A stretch of 64,000 bases of DNA, from contig NZ_AP025145.1 of NCBI RefSeq assembly GCF_019977755.1, positions 434,001-498,000 on the forward strand, given 5' to 3'. Origin of the DNA: Vibrio penaeicida. GTDB lineage: Bacteria > Pseudomonadota > Gammaproteobacteria > Enterobacterales > Vibrionaceae. A program made the translations under genes and the position numbers. Below are positions 29,538-39,120 of the stretch, one piece after another. Position 1 is the stretch's first letter, and each line of letters starts with the position of its first letter. The notes under the pieces were generated by a model. The model worked only from the letters and a program-made list of their open reading frames with translations, was not told the DNA's origin and ran no database searches.

Positions 29538-32500
29538 ATGGGGAAGTTTATCAGCGGCTTGCTTAAAAAAATGGGTCAGAGCTTCAAGTCGGCCATACCG
29601 ATTTTAATGGTCGCATTGTGTGTGTTGATCATCGTTGCCATTTGGTGGGCGGGTCCCATGTTGGAGTATCAAGAAACCAAACCGCTCTCGACCATTATGT
29701 CGCGCGTGATCGCCAGCGTGATCTTCTCGCTGATCTGTGTGGCGTTTTGGGGCATGTACCAATGGAAAGCGCTCAATCGTTTTAAAGCTGGCATTAAACG
29801 CGACGAACAGTTGAAAGCCGATCCGATTCTTCAATACGAAGAAAGGCAAGAGGTTGAGCTAAACCAAATCATGGTCAACATGAAGGAGAACCTCAACAAG
29901 CGCAATCATTTGTATGCGCTGCCTTGGTATTTGGTTATTGGATTGGAAAATGCCGGTAAAACCAGTTTGATTAACCGCTCTGGCCAGAATTTTGTGTTCT
30001 CTACCGTGATGCGCGCATCGGGTAAGAAGACGGAAAATCCATACAGCTTTGACTGGTGGATCGGCGAAGAGTCCGTACTGATAGACCCTGATGGTGAGCT
30101 GTTAACTCAGGGGTACAACAATGAAGATAACGACGGTCAAATGGAACGTCGCTTATGGATGCACTTCATCGAATGGTTGGAGCGCACGCGTAGCCGTCGC
30201 CCACTAAACGGTGTGGTGATCGCCATTGATGTTGCTCAGTTAGCTTCGGGTACAACATCAAGCCGTAAAGCCTATGCAAGTTTGCTGCGCACACGTCTTA
30301 GAGAGTTGATGGAAACCTTGTCGACTCGAATGCCTGTGTACGTCACGCTAACCAAAATGGACTTGCTGCACGGCTTCGAACCTTTCTTCCGTCATTACCC
30401 GAAAAGTAAGCGCGACGAAGTGATGGGCTTTACCTTCTCGTTGGATTCCGTCGACAACCTTGATAAATGGCTACATGAATTTAGTGAAGACTACAGCCGC
30501 TTTGTCGAGCGCATTAAAGAGTCGTTGCCTTTGTCGTTACTTGAAACGATGGATAACGCAGAGCGTCGCAGTATTTATGGCTTTACCCGCCAGATTTCGG
30601 GTTTGAAAGAAGTACTCCACGAGTTCTTGCAAGATGCCTTAGGGAGCGATCAATTCTCAACCTCGGCATTGGTTCGTGGCGTGTACTTTACTTCAGTGTT
30701 CCAGCAAGGGGTGCCTTCGAATGCGTTCGACGATGCTGCGTCACGTCGCTACGGCTTAACCCACGCGATCAACCGCGCGCAAGATGCTAAAAATTCCACC
30801 GTTTACTTTACGCAAAAGCTGTTTAATCGAATTGTGTATCCCGAGGCTGGCTTGGCATCGGATAATTTCCGAGTCGCGAAGCAAAAGCGCAGAATTGTAT
30901 TCCTTTCGTGCGTGGTGTGTTTGATAGCCACCTTTATGCTGTTCGGTAGTTGGCATGGGTACTACATCAAAAACGTCAATCAAGCCGATGCTGTATTGGC
31001 CAAGGTGAACGAGTTCAGAAATAAGTACCCTGAGGATCTTTCACAGCTGAATCAGAAAGAAATCTTAGAACCGCTGGATACCATTCGTGAAGCGACGCTG
31101 GAATTTGGTTTCTTCCGTGAAAAACCTGAATACATTTCCGATATGGGTTTATACCAAGGGCACATGATTGGTCCTAAGGTGGAACAAACGTATTTGGCGT
31201 TGTTGGAAAGTCGTTACCTACCTTCACTGATGAAAGACATCGCCTTAGAGCTCTCGAATGCGGAAAACGAAGAGCATCAACTGGAAGTCCTTCGTGTATT
31301 CCGAATGATGATCGACAAAAGCGGACGTTATAAAGAATTCGTGATGGATTACTTCTCTAAGAACTGGCAAAAGCAGTTTGTGGGTAATCGTGTCACACAA
31401 GAACGTTTGCTGGAGCACTTAGACTACGCCATGAACCACACTGATTTGGCGACTCAGTATAAGGAAGGCAACCAAGCAGCGATTGCCTCGGTTCGCCCTT
31501 ATGAAGGGATGATCGCGAAGGCGCAGCGTGATTTGAGCGCGATGTCTATTGAACAGCGTGTTTACCGTAACTTGAAGTCCAATTCATCGACGTACCTTGG
31601 CGCGCCTATTAATCTGCGTAACCAAGTAGGTCCGGTATTTGATGTGGTGTTTGAGGAGCGTGTTATCGACAGCGATAACCTAATGATCCCACGCATGTTG
31701 TCTAAACAAGGTTTCGATAGTTACTTCATCGAGCAATCGGATTCGGTGTCGGAACTCGCTTTGATCGACAGTTGGGTGCTTGGGCAAACGCAAGTGGCGG
31801 AATTCAGCGCGGCAGACAAGATCGCCCTGAAAAACAAGATCCGCTCTCAGTATGTGGTCGACTACACCAACACGTGGCGTAATGCGTTGAACGAAGTGGA
31901 TGTGAAGTACTTTGTTGATATCAACAATGCCGTATTGGTACTGGACAACTTAACAGGCAGTACTCAACCTTTCACGCGCTTGCTTCAAGCTCTGGAAGAC
32001 AACACGCGCTTGTTCAGTGAATTACCGGAAAATGAAGAAGCTAAAGAAGAGTTGCTGAAGTCGCCAAAATACAAAGTGGCGTCCATGATTCACGCGCCGT
32101 TTTCTGAGTTGAATTCCATGCTGCATGCACAAGGTGCGCAACCGGCGTATTTCGACGAAGTACAAACCGCCGTTGTGCAACTGCTGAATTACTTGAAGGC
32201 CATCCAAGATGCACCAGACGTTGGCCGTGCAGCGCTGGATGCCACCAAAGCGCGTATTAGCCTGAGTAATGCAGACCCAATCTACACCCTAAAGCGCATC
32301 GCGTCTGGTTTGCCTAGCCCGCTAGATAACATGGTGACGAAAATTGCCGATGAAAGTTGGTATGTGGTGAAACAAGAAGCCATCAAACACCTAGAGATTC
32401 GCTGGCAGCGTGACGTGTATTCGGTATTCCAAGAGAAATTTGCGGCTCGCTATCCGTTCGATCAAGGTTCGCGCAAAGATGTAGCCTTAGAAGACTTCGA

Positions 32501-33083
32501 AGAGTTTTTCTCGCCTAGCGGCACGCTGGATAGCTTCTACAACGAACAGCTGAAAATGTTTATTGAAGAAGGCATTTCGATATCGGAAGACTCGGCGCAG
32601 CAATCACTGATTCGCCCAGAAGTATTGGCGCAACTAAAACAAGCGAAAAAGATCCAACGTGCGTTCTTTAACCGCAAAGGCATCTTGGATGTCGCGTTCT
32701 CGTTGGAGCCTGTGCGCTTAACGTCGAACAAGCGCCGTGCGGTCATTAATATCGATGGTCAGTACGTGGAATACAGCCACGGACCTCGACAAACCGTGGA
32801 ATTGATTTGGCCTAACACGCTACGCGGAAGCTCGGTATCGAAAGTGACCTTAGTACCGACTAAGCGGAATTTGTCGCCAAGAAGTTTGGAACGAAAAGGG
32901 CCATGGGCATTGTTCCGCTTGTTAGACAAAAGTGAAGTGGTTGGGGGAAGCTTGACCAGCGTGGATTACAAGTTCGCGATTGATCGCGGAGATGTGTCTT
33001 ATCGCTTGTATTCAGAGGCGTCGGTGAACCCGTTCAAAGAACGGTTGTTTGATTCGTTCCGATTGTCTGGAACCTTGTATTAG
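29538..33083 (+). CDS. tssM: TssM inner-membrane protein (VasK, IcmF family)
   Basis: An 1181-residue protein of usual TssM length. Two N-terminal membrane helices (about residues 18-65) flank a cytoplasmic turn. A GTPase-like domain follows with the P-loop GLENAGKTSL. A third helix near residues 440-465 leads to a large periplasmic region ending in the beta-rich domain that binds TssJ (PRQTVELIWPNTLRGSSVS, then DRGDVSYRLYSEASVNPF). TssM spans the envelope as the core of the membrane complex. It has a good ribosome site 15 bases after tssA. Confidence 0.95.
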   Translation: MGKFISGLLKKMGQSFKSAIPILMVALCVLIIVAIWWAGPMLEYQETKPLSTIMSRVIASVIFSLICVAFWGMYQWKALNRFKAGIKRDEQLKADPILQYEERQEVELNQIMVNMKENLNKRNHLYALPWYLVIGLENAGKTSLINRSGQNFVFSTVMRASGKKTENPYSFDWWIGEESVLIDPDGELLTQGYNNEDNDGQMERRLWMHFIEWLERTRSRRPLNGVVIAIDVAQLASGTTSSRKAYASLLRTRLRELMETLSTRMPVYVTLTKMDLLHGFEPFFRHYPKSKRDEVMGFTFSLDSVDNLDKWLHEFSEDYSRFVERIKESLPLSLLETMDNAERRSIYGFTRQISGLKEVLHEFLQDALGSDQFSTSALVRGVYFTSVFQQGVPSNAFDDAASRRYGLTHAINRAQDAKNSTVYFTQKLFNRIVYPEAGLASDNFRVAKQKRRIVFLSCVVCLIATFMLFGSWHGYYIKNVNQADAVLAKVNEFRNKYPEDLSQLNQKEILEPLDTIREATLEFGFFREKPEYISDMGLYQGHMIGPKVEQTYLALLESRYLPSLMKDIALELSNAENEEHQLEVLRVFRMMIDKSGRYKEFVMDYFSKNWQKQFVGNRVTQERLLEHLDYAMNHTDLATQYKEGNQAAIASVRPYEGMIAKAQRDLSAMSIEQRVYRNLKSNSSTYLGAPINLRNQVGPVFDVVFEERVIDSDNLMIPRMLSKQGFDSYFIEQSDSVSELALIDSWVLGQTQVAEFSAADKIALKNKIRSQYVVDYTNTWRNALNEVDVKYFVDINNAVLVLDNLTGSTQPFTRLLQALEDNTRLFSELPENEEAKEELLKSPKYKVASMIHAPFSELNSMLHAQGAQPAYFDEVQTAVVQLLNYLKAIQDAPDVGRAALDATKARISLSNADPIYTLKRIASGLPSPLDNMVTKIADESWYVVKQEAIKHLEIRWQRDVYSVFQEKFAARYPFDQGSRKDVALEDFEEFFSPSGTLDSFYNEQLKMFIEEGISISEDSAQQSLIRPEVLAQLKQAKKIQRAFFNRKGILDVAFSLEPVRLTSNKRRAVINIDGQYVEYSHGPRQTVELIWPNTLRGSSVSKVTLVPTKRNLSPRSLERKGPWALFRLLDKSEVVGGSLTSVDYKFAIDRGDVSYRLYSEASVNPFKERLFDSFRLSGTLY

Positions 33084-33145
33084 GCCAACAGGCCCTAGGG
33101 CTACCCCTTTAATGGGATAACACCCTTAGATTTTTTAGTCGTACG

Positions 33146-33164
33146 TGGCGCAGCCGTTGCGCCA
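33146..33164. promoter_or_regulatory. GC-rich hairpin between tssM and vasL
   Basis: TGGCGCA-GCCGT-TGCGCCA is a perfect 7-bp inverted repeat in the 100-base tssM-vasL gap, 20 bases before the vasL GTG. No T run follows. The same bases also show GG-N10-GC spacing, but a sigma-54 start would fall almost on the vasL start codon, so an RNA hairpin (processing or translation control) is more likely. Confidence 0.35.
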
Positions 33165-33183
33165 TCAATAAAAAGGTATTCTG

Positions 33184-34494
33184 GTGTCAAACAGAATTTA
33201 TATCGACCATGGAATTTTCACCATACTGAGCGACCAACCGTCGCTCAGGGACTCCGAACGTTATCAGAAAATTCGCAATGAAATAAATGGTCGTATGGGG
33301 TTTCTTTCTGGTTCGACTCAATGGGAATCGGTTTTTAATGAATGCGTAAAGCTGGGCACAGAAATCGGTATGGATTTTCTGCTGACCAGTTATTTCTCGG
33401 TTGCGGGCTTTAAAGTGGAAGGGATCAAAGGGTTTGCCTCTGGTCTTGAGCTTATGCTTGGTGCGTATGTGGAAGACAGCGAGCACAAGGCATTATCTAG
33501 CCGACACAAGCAAGAAATTATCCAGTGGATGACCAGCAAGGTTACGTCGGATCTAAAGCTGATTAAGCCCAATAGAGACCAGATCCGCGATTTGTATCGC
33601 TGTGAACGCGCATTGCAAGATTTGCACGAACTGTGTGAGCGTTTTCAGCCGGAAGAGCTTCCGAAGTTTGAAAGTATTGCTTTCTCCATTTTCGAGCATA
33701 TTGATCGCATTGAAACAGTGACAAGACCAAATGCACCAGTATCAGACTTGCCTATAGATAACTCACCAAAAACAAGCCGAAATATTTGGATGTTTTTGTT
33801 TGTTTTAGCGTGGGCGCTGACCCTCGGCGCCGCGTATTACTATTCAATTGAGCGGTTAAAAGTTTGCCATGCTTTCGAAGGCATGAAGAATACCGTGTCA
33901 GCACCAACTGAAGAATTGCTGTCGAAGATGACAGAAAAGTCGGTTGCAGAATTGCCTCTGGATGAACAAAACATCATTCGTTCGGCGCTGGTGGATGCGA
34001 TGGACAAAGATCTTGAGATCACCGTTTATCAGCAATACATCAATATCATTATGTTGATAGATAAGGCGAAAGAGCTGTTCCCAGATAACTCTGAAGTGGA
34101 AGACGCGATAGAGCGTGTAGAAGCCCAAAGCCAAACCTATAAAGTGGAATTGGAGCGTGATTTGGAGCGTTTTTATTCGGCGAGAACATTGGCTGCTAAC
34201 TTAGTCGGTGGATCTAAACATGCGAAGAATAAGGAAAGCGCTGAAAGGTTAGAGCAATACATTTTGAGCCTATCCCCAATTTACAGCCGAAATGCTTACA
34301 TTCAGGAGCAAATCGATAAGCAAAACTACGATCTCGCCAAAGAGGAGCTCGCGGTGCTGCAAGAGCGTGTTGCTCGTATCGTTTGGCAATTGTCGTCTTA
34401 TCAGAAAGCGCTTTCAGGCGTGGCGCAATATCCTGCGGTTGCGGCTAAAAGTGCAGATGACACGGACCAAGAAGAGACGGTGGTAGGGCAATGA
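33184..34494 (+). CDS. vasL: VasL, TssA-like T6SS accessory membrane protein
   Basis: A 436-residue protein with a GTG start and an AAAAAGG ribosome site. The N-terminal part is ImpA-like (YQKIRNEINGRMG, WESVFNECVKLGTEIGMDFLLTSYFSVAGF). One membrane helix (WMFLFVLAWALTLGAAYYY, about residues 203-221) separates it from a helical C-terminal half rich in charged residues. Proteins of this type end the V. cholerae T6SS cluster (VCA0121) and are thought to act at the membrane with TssA-type functions. The stop overlaps the next gene (ATGA). Confidence 0.88.
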   Translation: MSNRIYIDHGIFTILSDQPSLRDSERYQKIRNEINGRMGFLSGSTQWESVFNECVKLGTEIGMDFLLTSYFSVAGFKVEGIKGFASGLELMLGAYVEDSEHKALSSRHKQEIIQWMTSKVTSDLKLIKPNRDQIRDLYRCERALQDLHELCERFQPEELPKFESIAFSIFEHIDRIETVTRPNAPVSDLPIDNSPKTSRNIWMFLFVLAWALTLGAAYYYSIERLKVCHAFEGMKNTVSAPTEELLSKMTEKSVAELPLDEQNIIRSALVDAMDKDLEITVYQQYINIIMLIDKAKELFPDNSEVEDAIERVEAQSQTYKVELERDLERFYSARTLAANLVGGSKHAKNKESAERLEQYILSLSPIYSRNAYIQEQIDKQNYDLAKEELAVLQERVARIVWQLSSYQKALSGVAQYPAVAAKSADDTDQEETVVGQ

Positions 34495-35492
34495 AAGGGG
34501 TGATCCGTGTTTTGTGTGGAATGCTACTTGGCGTGTCGCTGAGTAGCTTCGCCATCAATGAAATCGAGGATATCTCACCGCAAGACGCATTTGAAAAAGG
34601 CAGTACGTTAAGGTTGCAATACCACAACGAGCAGGCGCTGCATTATTTGAAGTACGCTGCTGATGAAGGGCACTCTATGGCGGCGTTGCTATACGCAGAT
34701 GAGTTGGCAACACTGCCACATGCGGCGAGGCGGGAAGATGAAATTGTCGAGTACACCTTTAAGTCCGCTGACAGTGGTAACGTTTGGGCGATGCAACGGT
34801 TAGCTAAAACCAATCGATCCGGTGACGAGGAACAGCGTATTCAATGGCAAACTCATTTCCTTACCGCACTAGAAAAAGCCGCAGAAGAAGGAAACAGTAA
34901 AGCCATGCTGGCGCTGTTTTATCGCGACAGAGAAGACAACTATAAGCAGGCAAAATTTTGGCTGCGTAAAGCTCTGGAACAGGGATATTTACCGGCACAA
35001 TATGCCAAGATAGAGTTGGTAGAGCACGGCTATGAGGAGTGGTTTGTGTTGCCTGGTAACCGCCTGAAAACGGTCAAAAAGCAGTATGTGGAATTAGCGG
35101 AAACGGGATACCTTCCAGCGATTAAGAAAACCATACAGCTGATGATCGATACCGACAAAACGCATGAAGCCGTGGTTTGGATGGAGAAAGCGGTCGATCA
35201 AGGCGACGCAACATCTTTGGCACTTCTTGCCAAGGCGTACGCGGGTAATTTCACGAAAACCAGAGTCGAAACAAATTTGGTGAAATCGTACAGTTACTAC
35301 CAAAATTATTTGGATGCGATTGGCTCCGATAGGTTAATTGGAACACGCAAACGAATTGAAAAAGAAGAGCTGGCGGTGAAAGAAAAACTCACTGAGGAGC
35401 AACTGGCGGCTGCGGACTTACTTCATCAGGAATATCGAGCATCACATACCGTTAAGCAATTTGAAATGCCATGGAAATACGAAATGGAGTAA
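34491..35492 (+). CDS. Secreted Sel1-like repeat protein at the end of the T6SS operon
   Basis: A 333-residue protein with a probable signal peptide (MKGVIRVLCGMLLGVSLSSFA). Several Sel1-type helical repeats follow: ALHYLKYAADEGHSMAALLYAD, SADSGNVWAMQRLAK, KAAEEGNSKAMLALF, WLRKALEQGYLPAQYA, WMEKAVDQGDATSLALLAKAY. Such repeats mediate protein contacts. It overlaps vasL by 4 bases and sits where V. cholerae VCA0122 lies, so it is probably an accessory T6SS gene. No terminator is evident in the following 260 bases. Confidence 0.82.
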   Translation: MKGVIRVLCGMLLGVSLSSFAINEIEDISPQDAFEKGSTLRLQYHNEQALHYLKYAADEGHSMAALLYADELATLPHAARREDEIVEYTFKSADSGNVWAMQRLAKTNRSGDEEQRIQWQTHFLTALEKAAEEGNSKAMLALFYRDREDNYKQAKFWLRKALEQGYLPAQYAKIELVEHGYEEWFVLPGNRLKTVKKQYVELAETGYLPAIKKTIQLMIDTDKTHEAVVWMEKAVDQGDATSLALLAKAYAGNFTKTRVETNLVKSYSYYQNYLDAIGSDRLIGTRKRIEKEELAVKEKLTEEQLAAADLLHQEYRASHTVKQFEMPWKYEME

Positions 35493-35752
35493 ACGCTTTT
35501 TATTGGTATGTAATTCGATATGAGGCTGTTCAAAAATGAGATTTAAGTAAAGACGTGTTATTAGTGAGAATGATTAACTTGGCTCATACCAATACACATA
35601 TTTTGTTAACATTGCGGACAAAATAATTGCTGCAGTGTGCTAAAAATAGTGATGGATAGGTTATTAGATCAACAGAATCTAAGTCTAAATCTATGACGTG
35701 AGAGTAGATATTACTATTGCACTATTTTTGAACAACGGGCTAAGTTGGCAAA

Positions 35753-37309
35753 ATGAAATCAGATTCAAGAGAGCAACGCCTTTTCTTAAAAGCTTTCGCG
35801 ATATCATTCGTGATCTCTCTTTTAAGTTATTTTTCTATTCAAGGCACCGTTAACTACTATCTGTGGTTGGAACAAAATGACGATGCAGAAAGTGTTCTCG
35901 AAACGATCGGTAATGTTCACAGCGAAGTCATTGATGTTTTAACACGTCTAAATCGTCTTAATCTGCGCAGCTGTTCCGAAGAACACAACTTAATGATGCG
36001 CAAACTTCTGTTCACCTCAGACTACGTCAAAGATATTGGCTATCTAGAAAAGCAAACGTTGTTTTGTACCACTGGTAAAGGAAAGTTATCACCCCCGTTT
36101 GTCGGCGGTGCAACCCCACATCTTGAAACAAAAACAGGCTTTAAGTTTTGGCGACACGTTAAGCTGATTATTCTGGATAATACTTACGACTCTCTTGTGA
36201 TTCGAAAAGGCAATTATAATGTCGTTTTGGATGAAGGTGCGCTGCGCGAGTTGATTGATGATCGATTCTTATGGGAGCTGGTATACCTCAGAAATAACAA
36301 GCCGGTTTATTTCGACGGCTTGGAAGGGTTGTACGCAAAGCCTTTGCCAAACACGCTCGACTTTCTCACAGGAGAAGATCACAACATTGTTAAACATTGC
36401 GATACGGTCAGTCGATTTTGTTTAGCGATCAAATATGACCCTGAGAAAACCGACAGTGACTCAGTGGTGCTTCAAGTATTCACTATTGCAACCAGCCTAC
36501 TAATAGGGCTGTTTGCCTACATGATAAGCGCTAAGTGGTTACGATACCTTTCTTCAAAACTCTATCGTATTCGCAAAGCCATCAAACAAGACAGCTTTCA
36601 CTGCGTTTATCAGCCTATTGTGGATCTGAAAACCAGCAAAATGATTGGTGTTGAGATGCTGGCTCGCTTCACGGATCGTCAAGGCTGTATATACCCCACG
36701 GAGTTTATTCCAATCATCATTCAAACAGGTCAAACTTGGAAATTCACGCAGAATATGATGAAGAAAGCCATCAGTGAGCTTCATCAAATAGAAGACCTGT
36801 CGATCGATTTCAAACTCAACGTGAACATATTTTCGACTGATGTGAATCAGAAATCGGTTTTAGAGCTCACAGCCGAGGAGAGGGAGTACAAATTCAAGGG
36901 TGTTTTGGTCCTTGAAGTGACAGAAAGTGAAGAACTAGAAGACAGCTCTGCACTGCATAAGCTTCGTGTATTAAGAGACAAAGGTATTCAAATTGCAATT
37001 GATGACTTTGGTACAGGTTATTCTAATTTACACCAACTGCGTAAGATGAATGCGCATTGTCTGAAGATAGACAGAAGCTTTATTCAAGAGATGGAAGATG
37101 CTTCTATTCGTTCGTCGCTGATAGAGCACATAGTTGCTATCGCGAAGCAAGAAAACTTACTTTTAGTCGCAGAAGGCATTGAAAACTCGATCCAGCATCA
37201 GATCCTGACTGAAATGGGTGTGGAGTACGGGCAGGGCTGGGCGTTTTCAAAAGAGCTGCCTTTAGCAGAGTTGATTGAGTATTGCGAAACCGAATTTTCA
37301 CAAGAGTAA
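35753..37309 (+). CDS. CSS-motif EAL-domain c-di-GMP phosphodiesterase
   Basis: A 518-residue inner-membrane protein. An N-terminal helix (about residues 10-35) and a second near 235-260 flank a periplasmic domain with RSCSEEHNLMMRKLLFTSDYVKDIGYLE and a later FCTTGKGKLS, the pattern of the CSS-motif redox-sensing domain. The cytoplasmic EAL domain has VYQPIVDLKTSKMIGVEMLARF (EML for EAL), LNVNIF, EVTESEELED, IDDFGTGYSNL, LKIDRSFI, AEGIE and QGWAFSKELP. All metal and catalytic positions look intact, so it should cleave c-di-GMP. Its signal could feed the PilZ-controlled synthases at 46-57 kb, but that link is only inference. Confidence 0.88.
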   Translation: MKSDSREQRLFLKAFAISFVISLLSYFSIQGTVNYYLWLEQNDDAESVLETIGNVHSEVIDVLTRLNRLNLRSCSEEHNLMMRKLLFTSDYVKDIGYLEKQTLFCTTGKGKLSPPFVGGATPHLETKTGFKFWRHVKLIILDNTYDSLVIRKGNYNVVLDEGALRELIDDRFLWELVYLRNNKPVYFDGLEGLYAKPLPNTLDFLTGEDHNIVKHCDTVSRFCLAIKYDPEKTDSDSVVLQVFTIATSLLIGLFAYMISAKWLRYLSSKLYRIRKAIKQDSFHCVYQPIVDLKTSKMIGVEMLARFTDRQGCIYPTEFIPIIIQTGQTWKFTQNMMKKAISELHQIEDLSIDFKLNVNIFSTDVNQKSVLELTAEEREYKFKGVLVLEVTESEELEDSSALHKLRVLRDKGIQIAIDDFGTGYSNLHQLRKMNAHCLKIDRSFIQEMEDASIRSSLIEHIVAIAKQENLLLVAEGIENSIQHQILTEMGVEYGQGWAFSKELPLAELIEYCETEFSQE

Positions 37310-37319
37310 TCCTATACCC

Positions 37320-37352
37320 TATACCCAAGTATCTTGAGATAACTTGGGTATA
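37320..37352. repeat. Palindromic intergenic repeat between convergent genes
   Basis: An 11-bp perfect inverted repeat: ATACCCAAGT (37321-37330) with ACTTGGGTAT (37342-37351), plus one more pair outside. An inner ATCT/AGAT extends it. No T run follows on either strand. It resembles the CCCAAGTATCTTGAG palindromes I recall as frequent between Vibrio genes. A diverged inverted copy lies at 38031-38052 and a partial match near 63033-63048. Confidence 0.6.
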
Positions 37353-37363
37353 TTGTCGCTAAA

Positions 37364-38008
37364 TCACTTTTGCGCGAGTTTGCTTTCAAGATCAGAAATT
37401 CGAGCTTCGAGCGATTGAATGTAAGCCATGACATTTCTTCCGCCGATGATGGCCATTGGTGTCATGAGCATTTTGTCTGCCTCTACCAGTGATGTGGTCA
37501 CAGACTCCGCATCCACAGTTGTAGCGCTTTGTTTACCGTAAATAAATTCTTCGAACTTAAGGCTGCCTGCTTTAAGGGACGTTTCTGTGCGTCCAACCGA
37601 AAATTTGTTCTTTAGAGTAACATCTGTTGCTCTTACTAGCGTCTCATGCTGACCACCTTCCATCTTGTTGGCGACATACACAATATTTGGGTTTATCTCG
37701 GTGTAATTGGTCATCCCATCACCGGAAAGAATACGTTGTGACGTTATGCCATTGCGGAATCGTTGAGGGTGGTCATGCAGCACGGTTGTTAAGCCTCTAC
37801 GACATTCTGGAATGCTTTCCCAAAACCATGAACTACTCACATCAGTGCCTTTTTGCGGATCATTTTTGGCTTTGTAAAAAGCGCCATCCTTCTGAATTTC
37901 ATCTCCGTTAATGTATTGCTTGTGTTCACTAAAGTTTGGGCAATTATCAGCAAGTGCAGGGAAGCTAAACAATGCGATTAGCGTAGAGGTTAATAGCTTA
38001 AGTTTCAT
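37364..38008 (-). CDS. Small secreted protein with chitin-binding-like N-terminal module
   Basis: A 214-residue protein with a signal peptide ending near ALA-DN (residue 20) and a GAGAGGAAA ribosome site. The first mature 50 residues, YINGDEIQKDGAFYKAKNDPQ then SSSWFWESIPEC, follow the GD-x-V-x-x-x-G-x-x-Y / W-x-x-x-C pattern of type 5/12 carbohydrate-binding modules. The middle is unknown. The last 25 residues (MAYIQSLEARISDLESKL) form a short coiled coil, so it may oligomerise. Function unknown. The gene stands alone and is flanked by inverted copies of a palindromic repeat. Confidence 0.65.
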   Translation of the reverse strand: MKLKLLTSTLIALFSFPALADNCPNFSEHKQYINGDEIQKDGAFYKAKNDPQKGTDVSSSWFWESIPECRRGLTTVLHDHPQRFRNGITSQRILSGDGMTNYTEINPNIVYVANKMEGGQHETLVRATDVTLKNKFSVGRTETSLKAGSLKFEEFIYGKQSATTVDAESVTTSLVEADKMLMTPMAIIGGRNVMAYIQSLEARISDLESKLAQK

Positions 38009-38030
38009 CGTGTTTCCTCTCGTAGTGGAT

Positions 38031-38052
38031 TTATCTCAAGTAGCTTGGGATA
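38031..38052. repeat. Diverged inverted copy of the 37320-37352 repeat
   Basis: The minus strand reads TATCCCAAGCTACTTGAGAT and continues AA, against TACCCAAGTATCTTGAGATAA at 37322-37342. The two copies face each other around the small secreted-protein gene. Confidence 0.45.
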
Positions 38053-39120
38053 TGAGAATATTGAACCTATTGGAGATATAAACTGATTTTATATAGTTAT
38101 CAGTTGTTTATATTTTATTCGAGAGGTCAATGTTTCGACAGTTAGGAATTGCGACGTGATTGGCAAAGTCATGTAATCAATTTGTTAGGCAATAATGTTA
38201 TTTATGCGATAAATCTAAAAAATGGATAGAGAGTCAAATTTTTCAGAGTTAAATTACATTCATAAAAATATGCAAAAGAAATGAAATACCAAGATGATAA
38301 TACGATATTGATTCCATTGAGCTAAAAGCGGAATTATTTAAATGGAAAGATACCGCATATAAGCTATTGAATGAAATTGGTGGAAGTATTTCCCTAGACA
38401 TTATTTTATTTGCACTACCTAAGGTGCTTTAAATTTTCTCTCTTTGTTTATTTACATAACATAAAACATATTTATGTAAATAGAATGAGCTTGAAATTCA
38501 ATCTGTAATCTAAAGTCATTAAATACAATGACTTATGTTTGTTTATTCGAATGATTGTAAGCGAGTTAACTATTAAACCTTAAGAATTCTGTGATTCTCA
38601 TTCCGCTTATGGCTAATATTAATGGTTATTGTGTGATTGTACTCACATCGAATTAATGATTGACGATTTGAGTATGTACTTAGATTTAATTTTCGATAAT
38701 TTAATTGAACTATTAATTTATAAATTAAATGAAATAGGAGGTGTTATTTAAATGGAATAATTAGTCACTTTAAATATATAAATAGCAGATATAAATATCA
38801 ATTATAGCTCTAGGTTCACTCCTAAGGCTTAGGGTAATATTTACCTGAAAAATTGATTCTAAATTATAACTAAATAACTTAAGTGTTGATTCACTTAAGG
38901 CGAGTAATTATGCCTGAAACTCTTTATTTATACACGGGCAGTTTTTATTTTCACTAAAGCTAATTTGGCTTGTTTTGGTGAATGGTTAGATTGAGTTTAA
39001 TTTGAGTTGTTCCACGTGAAGTACAGAGACTACCCGCCAAGAACTTGATGAGATTTTATTAAAAATATTATGGGTGATTTGGCTGGGTATATAGGAAATA
39101 AATACATTTAAGGAATTAAA
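38053..39120. other. AT-rich spacer without a gene
   Basis: About 1.07 kb, strongly AT-rich on inspection, between the small secreted-protein gene and the protease gene. I found no frame longer than about 60 codons with a ribosome site. A CACGTG-centred TTCCACGTGAA palindrome lies near 39009-39019, about 100 bases before the protease start, and may be a regulator site. Otherwise nothing recognisable. Confidence 0.6.

Noticed and set aside
33146..33164. Sigma-54-like GG-N10-GC spacing before vasL
   Set aside because: The predicted transcript would start almost at the vasL start codon; the bases are better explained as a hairpin.
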